Assembly: GCA_028285545.1 (NCBI GenBank)
Contig: JANQPA010000128.1
Span: 62,001-126,000, forward strand
DNA length: 64,000 bases
DNA from: Saprospiraceae bacterium
Lineage (GTDB): Bacteria; Bacteroidota; Bacteroidia; Chitinophagales; Saprospiraceae
Direction: 5' to 3'
A program made the translations under genes and the position numbers. This document shows, piece by piece, positions 35,473 through 44,532 of the stretch (position 1 is the first letter of the stretch; each line of letters starts with the position of its first letter). The notes below the pieces were generated by a model that worked only from the letters and a program-made list of their open reading frames with translations, did not search any database and had not been told where the DNA came from.

Positions 35473-36945
35473 TTACTTTGCCAAAAAACTACTCCGCTCA
35501 TAATTTTTTCCGGATAAAATAACCGAAGAAATCGCATCATAAGCCTCAATATCTTCCAGTGGATTCTTATCCAAGAGCAGTAAGTTTGCTTTTTTACCTT
35601 CTTCAATACTTCCGTATTTATCTTCCAAACCGAAAGCTTTTGCATTATTGATGGTAGCGGAAGCTAAGATTTGCTCCAGGCTCAAACCTGCCTCTTGCAT
35701 GCCTTTCATTTCCAGGAATCCATTATAGCCTGGTGGGTTTCCATAAGTAGGAGAAGAAGGAGTATCCGTTCCAAATAATACTATTCCGCCCTGATCTGAC
35801 AGATATTTTAGAGCGCTCTGCCCTTTTTTTGAAATACCTGTGAAAACTCGATTTATCACTTCCGGCGGGGCATCCCCGAAAACTTCAGCATACATTCTTT
35901 CTTTATTGGATTTATAGAAGGTGATCATTTCTTTGGGCAACACTTCTAATAATTTAGGATCTTCCAGAAACTCCTCTTCGGTCATGGCTCTTAGGCCTTT
36001 TATTACTTGTAGGGTTGGGTTATAGCCAATTTCCTTATCAACCTCCTGGTCTAAAGTGGCTTTAATGGTGTCCGGTATATTACCCTGGTCATCTGCCTGA
36101 AATTCTCCCCAATTCCAAAGTCCGTGAGCAATCATATCGACACCTGCATTCCCTAAAAATTGGTGGGCTTCCAAAGAATTGCCGTGAGCAGCAAGTATAA
36201 GGCCATGTCGATGCGTTTCTACTAATAAGTTTTGAATCAATTCTTCGGTAGGGACGGGCATTCTGGGCTGTGAAGGATCAAAACCAGGTTCATAATATGA
36301 TTTGACTGCGATAGCTCCAGACTCAGCTATACGCCTAACTACCTCTGCAGGGCTATGATCTTCTTTAGAGTAATGTTGGGGAATATTCTCGGCATCGCTT
36401 TCCAGATATACAAAATTAGGATGTTCATCCGACCAATTGGTTAGCCCATATCCATTCCCAATCACCACTCCTCCTCCTACATAATATAAATCAGGACCTA
36501 AATCGGCTTTTTGAAAATCCTTTAAGCGCCGCAAATCAGAAGCTCCTAAATCGATCAGCGTAGTATAGCCATAGTAGAGGTAACTTTTGGGCAATTGCGC
36601 TCGAAAAGCTTGAGATAGTTCGGGATTTTGTTGTTCCTCTTCTTCACTTAATCCATTGGTTTGGGTGATATGGACGTGGCCATCTAGTAGACCAGGAATA
36701 AGGTACTTTCCATTCCCATCAATTGTTTGATAGTCGCCATTTATTTTAGGTCTGGCCTCTCCAATCCAGTAGATACTGTCTTCTTGTATCAAAATATAAG
36801 CATCTCTTTGAATCTCTTTTTTATCTGGAGAAATGATGTTAATCTGTTCGATTAATAATCCATTTTTTACAATTAGTCCTTCTTTGTTATCTGAACAAGA
36901 AAAAAGGAAGCTTAGGAAAAGCAAGTAATAAGCAAGCGTTTTCAT
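35473..36945 (-). CDS. Amidohydrolase-family lipoprotein (imidazolonepropionase-like)
   Basis: 490 residues. Signal with lipobox LFSC. The metal-dependent TIM barrel shows HVHITQT (HxH), VKSYYEP with the bridging Lys, AAHGNS, MIAHG, and FGTDTP with the catalytic Asp. It hydrolyses an amide or cyclic amide in the periplasm, possibly a dipeptide or hydantoin-like substrate. The short DUF-like protein upstream (gap 44 bp) may be co-transcribed. Confidence 0.88.
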   Translation of the reverse strand: MKTLAYYLLFLSFLFSCSDNKEGLIVKNGLLIEQINIISPDKKEIQRDAYILIQEDSIYWIGEARPKINGDYQTIDGNGKYLIPGLLDGHVHITQTNGLSEEEEQQNPELSQAFRAQLPKSYLYYGYTTLIDLGASDLRRLKDFQKADLGPDLYYVGGGVVIGNGYGLTNWSDEHPNFVYLESDAENIPQHYSKEDHSPAEVVRRIAESGAIAVKSYYEPGFDPSQPRMPVPTEELIQNLLVETHRHGLILAAHGNSLEAHQFLGNAGVDMIAHGLWNWGEFQADDQGNIPDTIKATLDQEVDKEIGYNPTLQVIKGLRAMTEEEFLEDPKLLEVLPKEMITFYKSNKERMYAEVFGDAPPEVINRVFTGISKKGQSALKYLSDQGGIVLFGTDTPSSPTYGNPPGYNGFLEMKGMQEAGLSLEQILASATINNAKAFGLEDKYGSIEEGKKANLLLLDKNPLEDIEAYDAISSVILSGKNYERSSFLAK

Positions 36946-36989
36946 AAATTTTTGTTGTAACAGCCTTGAAATAATTACCAGTAATTTTT

Positions 36990-37532
36990 TTACCGATCTA
37001 AATCAACTCTTTTTTCCAGCTCAAGGTGTAACAACTTTAGCAATTGGTCAAAATTAATCTTTAAGGAGTTAGAAATGATAGATAAAGGGGAGCCATACAT
37101 TTTCCAATTGGCCTTCATAGATCTTCTAGCCAGACCATTCTTTGCCTTATTAATATAGTCTTCCGGATTTTTTACATCAATCATAATAATCTTTTGTGTA
37201 AAAACATGGATGACTCTTATTCCTAATATATCTTCCCAGGGAATGAGTCCAACACTTAAGCCATTGGTATTGTCTGCAATTCCCTTATCATCGATGGCAA
37301 GTCCTACTTTTTTATCAAAAAATTTCTTTACAATAACCACCAGGCAAAGAGCAAAAAACAGTAAGGACACCAAGCCAATCACCTGAATAATGGATGGTTT
37401 TTGAAAGAGGCTGGATTGAAATTTGGCAGGACTGAAAGTGAAGAAGACACCGAGCACTACAAAGCCAGAAGAAGCTAGCAGGAGTAAAAGTAACTTGACT
37501 TTACTTAAGGGGATTTCAATTCTATTGTCCAT
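36990..37532 (-). CDS. STM3941-like membrane protein
   Basis: 180 residues: two TM helices in the first 65 residues, then a soluble C-terminal part of the PH-like type (GLSVGLIPWEDILGIRVI; KIIMIDVKNPEDYIN). The pattern matches the STM3941 family of small membrane proteins of unknown function. It is the first gene of a possible two-gene unit with the amidohydrolase. Confidence 0.75.
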   Translation of the reverse strand: MDNRIEIPLSKVKLLLLLLASSGFVVLGVFFTFSPAKFQSSLFQKPSIIQVIGLVSLLFFALCLVVIVKKFFDKKVGLAIDDKGIADNTNGLSVGLIPWEDILGIRVIHVFTQKIIMIDVKNPEDYINKAKNGLARRSMKANWKMYGSPLSIISNSLKINFDQLLKLLHLELEKRVDLDR

Positions 37533-37595
37533 TTGATAGGTTTTGAGGGCTTTTGATTTTACATTATATTATTTTTTTATCAAAAAAAATGGATT

Positions 37596-37634
37596 TATAG
37601 AAAATGATTAGTAGGCCGCTAATCATTTTCTATA
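37596..37634. terminator. Perfect 16-bp hairpin
   Basis: Arms 37596-37611 and 37619-37634 are perfect with a 7-base loop. They lie in the 201-bp gap between two minus-strand genes and probably end the transcript of the hydrolase gene upstream. Confidence 0.65.
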
Positions 37635-37733
37635 TGCTCATTTGTTAATACAGGTAGTTAACCTTGGTTACCTTTGTATCAGAATTTCAATGACAATATC
37701 AATAAATTCAAAAAATTGCTATTGGAATTGCAA

Positions 37734-38921
37734 TCAATACCTCCGATAACTTACCAAATCAAACCCATCCGCCAATTGATCCAATTTTACTTTTTTTCCC
37801 AATAAAAATTTATCAAAAAATCCCACACACACTTTCCTTCCGATGGCAATTCCCTCCAAAGCATCGATTTCATAATTAAACTGTTGTGAAGCAATTATCG
37901 GCAAATCCGAAAAAGAATTGTGTCCCCCTTTTAATACGGTAAAAAGATGAAAATCAGCAGTCCTGGCCTTGGTAATTTCCATATATAGAGGTCGGTAATT
38001 ATTGTTATCCTGTGAAATGGAAAGTTCACTAACCAACAGGCCGGAAGGAACCTCTAAACCAGAAGCACGCACATCTTTACTGGCGACAGCTTCTATACTA
38101 AAAAAGGCTTTGCACTTTTTGGATTGTTTGCAGGCACGTGCGCCAGCCATACCTCCCAGGGAATGCCCCATAAATCCTATTTGATTCATCTTGAACTTTC
38201 TGTTAAAAAATGAATCACCTTGATTCAGTTCCTCTAATTTTTTTAATACAAAAATCATATCCTTGCTCACAATCTCGTTGGCCTCTTCAAAAAAAGCATC
38301 GGCCCGTTCAAAAGAGGGATCATAGATAGAAAAAGGAGGTCGCCATCGGCTCAAAGCTGGTATAAATGCATCCTTTAGACCAATATGAGTGGCATGAGCA
38401 CTACTAATTCCAACAAAAACATAACCCAGGCTAGCAAACTCTTCAGCTAGTGTTGTATAATAAGCCATATTGGTACCCCTCCCGGTGCTAAACAAAATAA
38501 CAGGGAAAACTCCTTTTTTAATTGGAGCATTTTGATAAGTATGCGTATTGACATTTTGGTAGTTTCTCAATCTGGCTTCATAAAACTCCGGCCGTTCTTT
38601 TTGGGCGGTTAAGTAAGGTAAGTAGAAAGCTTTTTGATGGCTTCCATTAACATCTGCAGGATACCAAATCCGAACAGCCATCTGACGATAGGCATTTAGT
38701 TGTTTAGATAAAATGGTGTCTAACTCGGAGGTGTTTAAAAATGAAAAAGCTACATTAGTAATAGTATCCAGGCGAGTGCTGTCTATCCAATAAAAAGAAG
38801 TACTTCCTATTTTGTGTGTTCCTGTTGGTTCTGGTAGAGTCGCCTCAATTTGTGAAAAAACAAATTGCACATTAATAAACAATAGGAATATCAGTAGTAG
38901 AACCTGGTTAAATTGTTTCAT
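37734..38921 (-). CDS. Exported PAF-acetylhydrolase-like alpha/beta hydrolase
   Basis: 395 residues from ATG 38921, which gives a good signal peptide ending FVFSQ; the longer frame to 39029 overlaps the divergent gene and has a poor N-terminus. The hydrolase fold has the elbow GHSLGGMAGARA with the Ser nucleophile, the acid around VASKD and the His in KGGHNSFSD. It resembles bacterial platelet-activating-factor acetylhydrolase/lipase-like enzymes. It is divergent from a CadC-like regulator that may control it. Confidence 0.85.
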   Translation of the reverse strand: MKQFNQVLLLIFLLFINVQFVFSQIEATLPEPTGTHKIGSTSFYWIDSTRLDTITNVAFSFLNTSELDTILSKQLNAYRQMAVRIWYPADVNGSHQKAFYLPYLTAQKERPEFYEARLRNYQNVNTHTYQNAPIKKGVFPVILFSTGRGTNMAYYTTLAEEFASLGYVFVGISSAHATHIGLKDAFIPALSRWRPPFSIYDPSFERADAFFEEANEIVSKDMIFVLKKLEELNQGDSFFNRKFKMNQIGFMGHSLGGMAGARACKQSKKCKAFFSIEAVASKDVRASGLEVPSGLLVSELSISQDNNNYRPLYMEITKARTADFHLFTVLKGGHNSFSDLPIIASQQFNYEIDALEGIAIGRKVCVGFFDKFLLGKKVKLDQLADGFDLVSYRRY

Positions 38922-39006
38922 TTTTTTCTGGGTAAGATTCACCTTTTGACTAAGCAACCCTAAAGAATCGTTTATAGTTTTTATAAAGGAATCATAAAGT
39001 TTTCGC

Positions 39007-41121
39007 ATGCAGACCCAAGCAATATACATCTACAAAAACTGGCATATTTATCCTGAATTAAATCGGATAATTAAAGAGGACCAAAGTTTTCAGTTAGAAC
39101 CCAAAGTAATGCAGGTTTTACTTTTGCTGATCAAAACACCTGCTGAAGTAGTTTCCAAAGAAGCCATCATGCAGAAGGTTTGGAAAGATACGATTGTAAG
39201 TGAAGTGGTCGTTTCGCGTTCCATTTCTCATCTTAGAAAAATATTCGAGGATAATCCCGACACTCCAGAGGTCATTGAAACGATACGTACACGCGGTTAT
39301 CGATGGATTGCTCCGCTAACAGAATCTCCTAAAAAAGCGGATCCTGCTAAAAACAACCAAATTTCGCTTGCATATAAGATAAAAGACCTCTTTTCTAAAA
39401 GCAGAATTGGAATGATCCTTCTTTCTTTTATTGTGCTTTCAGGAATGTGGTTTCTATTCAATCAATCCAATACTTCCTCTGTTTCCTTGCAAGAAAATAT
39501 CATCCCAAAAGCTTTAACTGCTTTTGAAGGTACTGAAATGAATCCACAGCTTTCTCCATCAGGTGAATATGTGGCATACTCCTGGAATGGGAATCAAAAA
39601 AACAATTGGGATATCTATATTTTACATATTAATTCAGGGAAAAACATCAGACTTACTCATGCCCTAGAACACGAGATTTATCCCGTTTGGTCTCCCAAAG
39701 GAGACCGTTTGGCTTATCTAAAATTGGAAGAAAACAAATGGCACATCTATACCATTTCCACTCTTGGAGATAAGCCTCTTAAAGTTTTTACACCTAATAA
39801 CAAACCTCACCCCGATCTGGCCTGGTCCACGGATGGTAAAAATTTATTATTTAGTGATCAATATGATGAAAGGCCACATGCTTTGTATCAATTGAATTTG
39901 AAAACCAAAGAATTATTGGCCTTTACCAATCCTCCTTCTCAATCATGGGGAGATTTTGACCCTCAATTTTCTCCAAACGGCAAGCAAGTTATCTTCACAA
40001 GGCTTAAAATCCCAGGTTCTTTAATCAGAGATTTGTATATCACAAAATTTGATGCTGGAGCAATTCCCAGAAAGTTGACCAAAGAAGATCAGGAAATCGA
40101 AGGTCTTTGTTTTTCTTCAGATAAAAAATCTATTATCTATTCTTCAAATCGATCTGGTACTTCCAGGCTTTGGAAACTCCCCATAAGCGGTGGTACACCT
40201 AAATTGCTTCCGCTAAGCGAAAATCATTTAACCGCTCCTTCTCAAAGTAAACATACTTTGGTTTTTCAAAGAAAGGTTTATGATTCAGATATTTGGGAAA
40301 TAAAGCTCCCTGATCAGCTGGAAGGAAAGACGGATAATCATAAAATTCTGGCATCCACTGGGATAGAAACCAATCCCAAATTAGCACCAAATGGAAAAGA
40401 TATTGCCTTTGTCTCTCTTCGCGATGGGGTTCAGGAAATTTGGATATCAAAAGATGGAGAAGTTCAAAAATTGACCGAGCTCAAAGCCAATCAAATTAAT
40501 TTCTTATCCTGGTCACCCAGTGGGAAAAAGATGGCTTTTTCAGCCAGAATTGAAGATCAGTCAAAGATTTTTATTAGTCATCTCGAGAATTCAGTTACTA
40601 TCGAGTTTCTGGCTGATGAACACGAAAATCTTATTCCCAATTGGTCGGCTGATGGTCAATGGCTATATTTTAGCTCCAACCGATTGGGATCCTGGCAGGT
40701 TTGGAAAAAACATTTTCAGAATGATCAAATCCAGCAAGTTACTTTTGAGGGAGGCTTTGCCGGAAAGGAATCTCCAAATGGAAAATCCTTGTATTTTATA
40801 AAAAGAGATAAGCAAGGATTATGGCAACAGGACCTAGTATCTCAGTCTAATCCGGTCAAGCTTATTGAAGATATGGATCCAACAGATTGGGGCAGTTGGG
40901 AAGTAACCCCTACTGGTGTATTTTATCTCCAAAGAAAGATGAACAAAGCTTCAGTTGCTTTTTTTGATTTGGAAAATGAGACTACTTCTATCATTTTTGA
41001 GTTAAAACGACTTATTAATAGAAATGAACCTTCGCTAACGGTATCACAGGATGGAAAAAGAATTTTATACGTTCAAAGAGACAATTTCCAAAGTGATTTA
41101 ATGATGGTGAAAGATTTTTAA
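39007..41121 (+). CDS. CadC-like one-component regulator with TolB-type propeller
   Basis: 704 residues: an N-terminal OmpR/CadC winged-helix domain (about 10-105; LEPKVMQVLLLLIKTPAEVVSKE...SHLRKIFEDNPDTPEVIETIRTRGYRW in part), a single TM helix at about 137-155, and a periplasmic WD40-like/TolB propeller (about 175-700; repeats such as NPQLSPSGEYVAYSW, YPVWSPKGDRLAYL). The membrane-bound protein would sense an envelope ligand and bind DNA directly. The divergent exported hydrolase is the obvious target. Confidence 0.92.
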   Translation: MQTQAIYIYKNWHIYPELNRIIKEDQSFQLEPKVMQVLLLLIKTPAEVVSKEAIMQKVWKDTIVSEVVVSRSISHLRKIFEDNPDTPEVIETIRTRGYRWIAPLTESPKKADPAKNNQISLAYKIKDLFSKSRIGMILLSFIVLSGMWFLFNQSNTSSVSLQENIIPKALTAFEGTEMNPQLSPSGEYVAYSWNGNQKNNWDIYILHINSGKNIRLTHALEHEIYPVWSPKGDRLAYLKLEENKWHIYTISTLGDKPLKVFTPNNKPHPDLAWSTDGKNLLFSDQYDERPHALYQLNLKTKELLAFTNPPSQSWGDFDPQFSPNGKQVIFTRLKIPGSLIRDLYITKFDAGAIPRKLTKEDQEIEGLCFSSDKKSIIYSSNRSGTSRLWKLPISGGTPKLLPLSENHLTAPSQSKHTLVFQRKVYDSDIWEIKLPDQLEGKTDNHKILASTGIETNPKLAPNGKDIAFVSLRDGVQEIWISKDGEVQKLTELKANQINFLSWSPSGKKMAFSARIEDQSKIFISHLENSVTIEFLADEHENLIPNWSADGQWLYFSSNRLGSWQVWKKHFQNDQIQQVTFEGGFAGKESPNGKSLYFIKRDKQGLWQQDLVSQSNPVKLIEDMDPTDWGSWEVTPTGVFYLQRKMNKASVAFFDLENETTSIIFELKRLINRNEPSLTVSQDGKRILYVQRDNFQSDLMMVKDF

Positions 41122-41122
41122 T

Positions 41123-41168
41123 AGTTACAAGAGTTTTGCCGCCAGCTGGCGGCAAAACTCTTGTAACT
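41123..41168. terminator. 46-bp perfect palindrome between convergent genes
   Basis: 23-bp arms with no loop, centred on CCAG|CTGG at 41145/41146. It starts 2 bp after the + strand stop and reaches the first base of the minus-strand stop, thus filling the whole gap. Confidence 0.8.
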
Positions 41169-41980
41169 TAAATATTTTTTTTAGCGATCACTTCTACTAC
41201 TGTTGGACATAAACAGGTAGCCTCAGGTAGCTGTTCCAATTCCAGCAATTCAGTTACAGCTTTGCCTGCCGTGCTTTTATCTAGTTTTCCTCTTTCGGCT
41301 AATTTGGGGATATAGGAACTAAGGAAGTTTTTAGGCCAGGTCCAGCTTAAATCCTTAGGTCTGCATAATTTAGTCATCGGACGGATAGAGATCACTTCCA
41401 AGCCATGATCTATAAATATCTTTGGAAGCTGGCTGCCGATGTTAATATTACAACGGGCATCCAGAAAGCTTTCAAAAGCAGCTTGTATCCCTATTTGTAA
41501 ATTTTTTCTGTAAGGCTCAAACTTAAAATATTCCCATGCATAATATTCATGAGCAACAAAGGTAGCACCTGGTTTTAAGCCTTGAATCACTCTTTGGATG
41601 ATTTGGGTTGGATTTTTCACCCATGCCAACACCCATCTGCAAAATGCACCATCGAGACTCTCAGGTTCCAGGTCAAGGTAATGTAGATCTTGATTTTGAA
41701 GATCAATATTCAAAGAATGGAGTTGTCTGGCGTGATCCAAAAATTCTAAAAATGATTCTGAGAGGTCCACTGCGATTACCTTTCCTTCATCTCCTGTTCT
41801 ATAAGCCAGTTCAACGGAACAAAATCCTGGACCACAGCCCAGATCCAGTATAGTATTTCCATTTTGGAAGGAAGCCTTTTCCCAACCCAAATGAGCTTCT
41901 TTGGCCCAAACCTGGTGTTGCAAGCCTAGTCGATGTAGTTCTTTTTGATGGGCTCCTAATAGGTATGTGTCTTTTTGCAT
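41168..41980 (-). CDS. Class I SAM-dependent methyltransferase
   Basis: 270 residues. SAM motif I ILDLGCGPGFCSVEL at residues about 38-52, post-I acidic residue in VIAVDLSESFLEFL, motif IV region FCRWVLAWVKNPTQI. It resembles small-molecule or menaquinone-type UbiE-like methyltransferases. The substrate is unknown. It is separated by 3 bp from the TonB receptor gene and is transcribed after it. Confidence 0.88.
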   Translation of the reverse strand: MQKDTYLLGAHQKELHRLGLQHQVWAKEAHLGWEKASFQNGNTILDLGCGPGFCSVELAYRTGDEGKVIAVDLSESFLEFLDHARQLHSLNIDLQNQDLHYLDLEPESLDGAFCRWVLAWVKNPTQIIQRVIQGLKPGATFVAHEYYAWEYFKFEPYRKNLQIGIQAAFESFLDARCNINIGSQLPKIFIDHGLEVISIRPMTKLCRPKDLSWTWPKNFLSSYIPKLAERGKLDKSTAGKAVTELLELEQLPEATCLCPTVVEVIAKKNI

Positions 41981-41983
41981 AGT

Positions 41984-44437
41984 TTAATCTTGATTAGCAT
42001 TAATGCGATTTAATTCAGATTGGGAAATCTTATTCTCTTTGACTTTTTCAGTCCCTAATTTTCCAAAATTCCAGTTCAATGAGAGTTTAACAAAGTGCCA
42101 GTCGCCTTCTGACAAATAGTCTCCACGCATAGCGTTAAATTCTGTTACTCCTGTAAATTTGTAATCATCAAAAATATCGTTGGCCCAAAAACGAATGGTT
42201 AGCTGGTCATTAAGGATCTTTTTAGACAAAGCCAGGTTTACAAATGAAATGGGATTGTCTAAATAAATACCATCTACTCTTTTGGAGGTATAATTTATAA
42301 TGGCATCAAATCTGATGTTCCACGGGAGTTGCAAAGATTGGTTGGCCTGAAAATAAAACCCTAACCTGGAATTAGTGACAATTTGTTCGAAGTCTCTGGT
42401 TCGATGATCATCGTAATAACTGCCTAGAGTAAAAAACCCGGAATATTTCCCAAAGCTCAATGGAAAAGATAGAGCGGCTGAATACAGTTCGGTGCTTTGA
42501 AGATTTTCTTTTACAAAGGCTATGACTCCCGGGTCATTGGTGTCTAATGATCTAAAGATTTGGTTTACCTTGTTTTTGGTATATATATAATTAAGACTCA
42601 GGTTCAGTTTTTTATAATTAATATTTCCAGAAAAAGAATGAGCAAACTCAGGCAATAGGGCAGGATTTCCTCTTAAAGAGACCAAGGAATCCACAAATAA
42701 GACGTAAGGGTTTAAATCTTGAAACGTAGGTCTGTTAACCCGATAACTGTAGCTAATAGAGGTTTTAAGATTATCTTTAATTTTTTTATTTATAGAAAAA
42801 GAAGGAAACAGATTAAAATAATCTTTTTGGTATTCGACATCTCCTTCTACATTATCAGAAAGTCCTTTGTTTTGGGTCCATTCTCCTCTAATACCCGCAC
42901 TTATTTGTAAACCTGGGGATTGCCAATTAAAGCTTCCATAGCCTGCCATAATATTTTCAACATAGGAGTAATTATTACTGTATTCTGGTAATAGTCTGAA
43001 ATTTTGGCCTTCCTGTGCTTCAAATATCAGTCCACTTTTATTAGTGATATAGGCATTTTTTAGTCCACTCTGAAGGCTAAGTCCATTGGTAAAATTTAGC
43101 TGATGATCCGCCTGAAAAGTGTAAATATTGATAGCATTATTATTAGTACTTCTTCTATTAATGGGTGTAAGGCTTCCTTGCTTTTCCAAAATCTGATTAA
43201 TCCCTTCTTGTCTGTCAAAATCAAAACTGGATAATTGGGCACTCAATTGAAAATTAGATCCTAAAGTATCCAGCGTTTTGCGATAAAAAGTGTTTAGGGT
43301 ATGGCTTGCCTGGTCATATGGGCCACCTAAAGTAGCTTCGATATTAAAAGAGGGGAGGCCATTCTCAAGGCTCAGCCTTATATTGCTGGCTTCTTTATCC
43401 CCGTCAATAGTATTACCAGTGTATTGAAATCCGAGCATGCTCCTAGAGTCCATTTGATAGGAAGCCTTAAAAGAATAGTTATAATCCAGGCGATCATTTT
43501 TTTGTTGAAACCTGCTATCAATTAAAAAATTTGAATTAAGGTGGCTATGAGTTCGAATTTGGTAATTCCGCCCACCCCAGGACCAGGGACGTATGCCAAA
43601 TCCAGCGTTTAAGGTCAATTTATCGATCCGATAATAGGCATTCGCCTGGGCATAAGACCGAAAGTATTTTCCATAACCTATTTCCTGGATCAGGTCTATT
43701 TGATAACCTTTTAGCAATTGGCTTTTAGTAATAATATTAATCACCGCATTTCCGGCAGCATCATATTTGGCCCCTGGGTTTTCTATAATTTCTATTGATT
43801 GAATATCTCCTGATGAAATATTCCCTAGTATTTGGTTGGAAGCAAGCTGTTGTCCATCCAGATAAATAAGTGCATTTCCTTTTCCAAGCACGGAAATTTG
43901 GCCTGCACTGTTAAAAGCTACTTTGGGGGTATTACGGATTAGATCCAGGGCTGAACCCGCGTTTTGAAGAGAAGTATTGGCAACATTGACAATTATATCA
44001 CTACCTCTCTGCTCAAATAATTGCTGCCTGGCAGTAACAATTACCTCCTGAAATTCTTGGGGTTTTAGGGATAGCTCTCCAAGATTCATTTCTGGAATAA
44101 GATCTGTATTTTCTATTCTTTGGATAAAATCCAGGTATCCAAGAGCCGTAATTTTTAGCAAAAAAGAAGGGGTAGATATATTTTCAATAGAAAAGAGGCC
44201 ATCAATAAATATATCCCCCTGAATTAGGGAACTGTCTTTTTCAGATAAAACCAGAACGTTTCCTATTTCAATAGCCTTATTCTCGGCATTAATAATATTT
44301 GCTGTCAGTGTATACGAAAGGGTTTTATTGGTAATGGCAGAGGCTTGTCCATGTAGTTCTGTTTTTAGTAAAATCGAAAACAGAAATAGCGTGAAAATCC
44401 TAAAATGTACTGATCGAAGTATAGATACAGGGTTCAT
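41984..44437 (-). CDS. TonB-dependent receptor, outer-membrane beta-barrel family protein
   Basis: 817 residues. Signal peptide, then a carboxypeptidase-regulatory-like domain (about 40-130), a plug (VIVTARQQLFEQRGSDI; GKGNALIYLDGQQL), and a C-terminal barrel of the OMP_b-brl_3 type. It lies directly upstream of the methyltransferase and is divergent from a MocR regulator with direct-repeat sites in between. It may import or bind a small ligand handled by that regulator's regulon. No SusD partner is present. Confidence 0.9.
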   Translation of the reverse strand: MNPVSILRSVHFRIFTLFLFSILLKTELHGQASAITNKTLSYTLTANIINAENKAIEIGNVLVLSEKDSSLIQGDIFIDGLFSIENISTPSFLLKITALGYLDFIQRIENTDLIPEMNLGELSLKPQEFQEVIVTARQQLFEQRGSDIIVNVANTSLQNAGSALDLIRNTPKVAFNSAGQISVLGKGNALIYLDGQQLASNQILGNISSGDIQSIEIIENPGAKYDAAGNAVINIITKSQLLKGYQIDLIQEIGYGKYFRSYAQANAYYRIDKLTLNAGFGIRPWSWGGRNYQIRTHSHLNSNFLIDSRFQQKNDRLDYNYSFKASYQMDSRSMLGFQYTGNTIDGDKEASNIRLSLENGLPSFNIEATLGGPYDQASHTLNTFYRKTLDTLGSNFQLSAQLSSFDFDRQEGINQILEKQGSLTPINRRSTNNNAINIYTFQADHQLNFTNGLSLQSGLKNAYITNKSGLIFEAQEGQNFRLLPEYSNNYSYVENIMAGYGSFNWQSPGLQISAGIRGEWTQNKGLSDNVEGDVEYQKDYFNLFPSFSINKKIKDNLKTSISYSYRVNRPTFQDLNPYVLFVDSLVSLRGNPALLPEFAHSFSGNINYKKLNLSLNYIYTKNKVNQIFRSLDTNDPGVIAFVKENLQSTELYSAALSFPLSFGKYSGFFTLGSYYDDHRTRDFEQIVTNSRLGFYFQANQSLQLPWNIRFDAIINYTSKRVDGIYLDNPISFVNLALSKKILNDQLTIRFWANDIFDDYKFTGVTEFNAMRGDYLSEGDWHFVKLSLNWNFGKLGTEKVKENKISQSELNRINANQD

Positions 44438-44482
44438 TTTTCCGGTTTTATTGACAAATAATTCTTTGCAATATTATATCTT

Positions 44483-44530
44483 TACCGGTACACTCATTTT
44501 ATCCGGAAATTATTTACTAAAGGTACCGGT
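44483..44530. promoter_or_regulatory. MocR-type direct-repeat operators
   Basis: TACCGGT occurs at 44483-44489 and 44524-44530, 41 bp apart (about four helical turns), in the 95-bp divergent region. A related TATCCGG lies between at 44500-44506. The second copy sits 2 bp before the MocR start. Spaced direct repeats are typical of MocR/GabR regulators. Confidence 0.6.
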
Positions 44531-44532
44531 TC

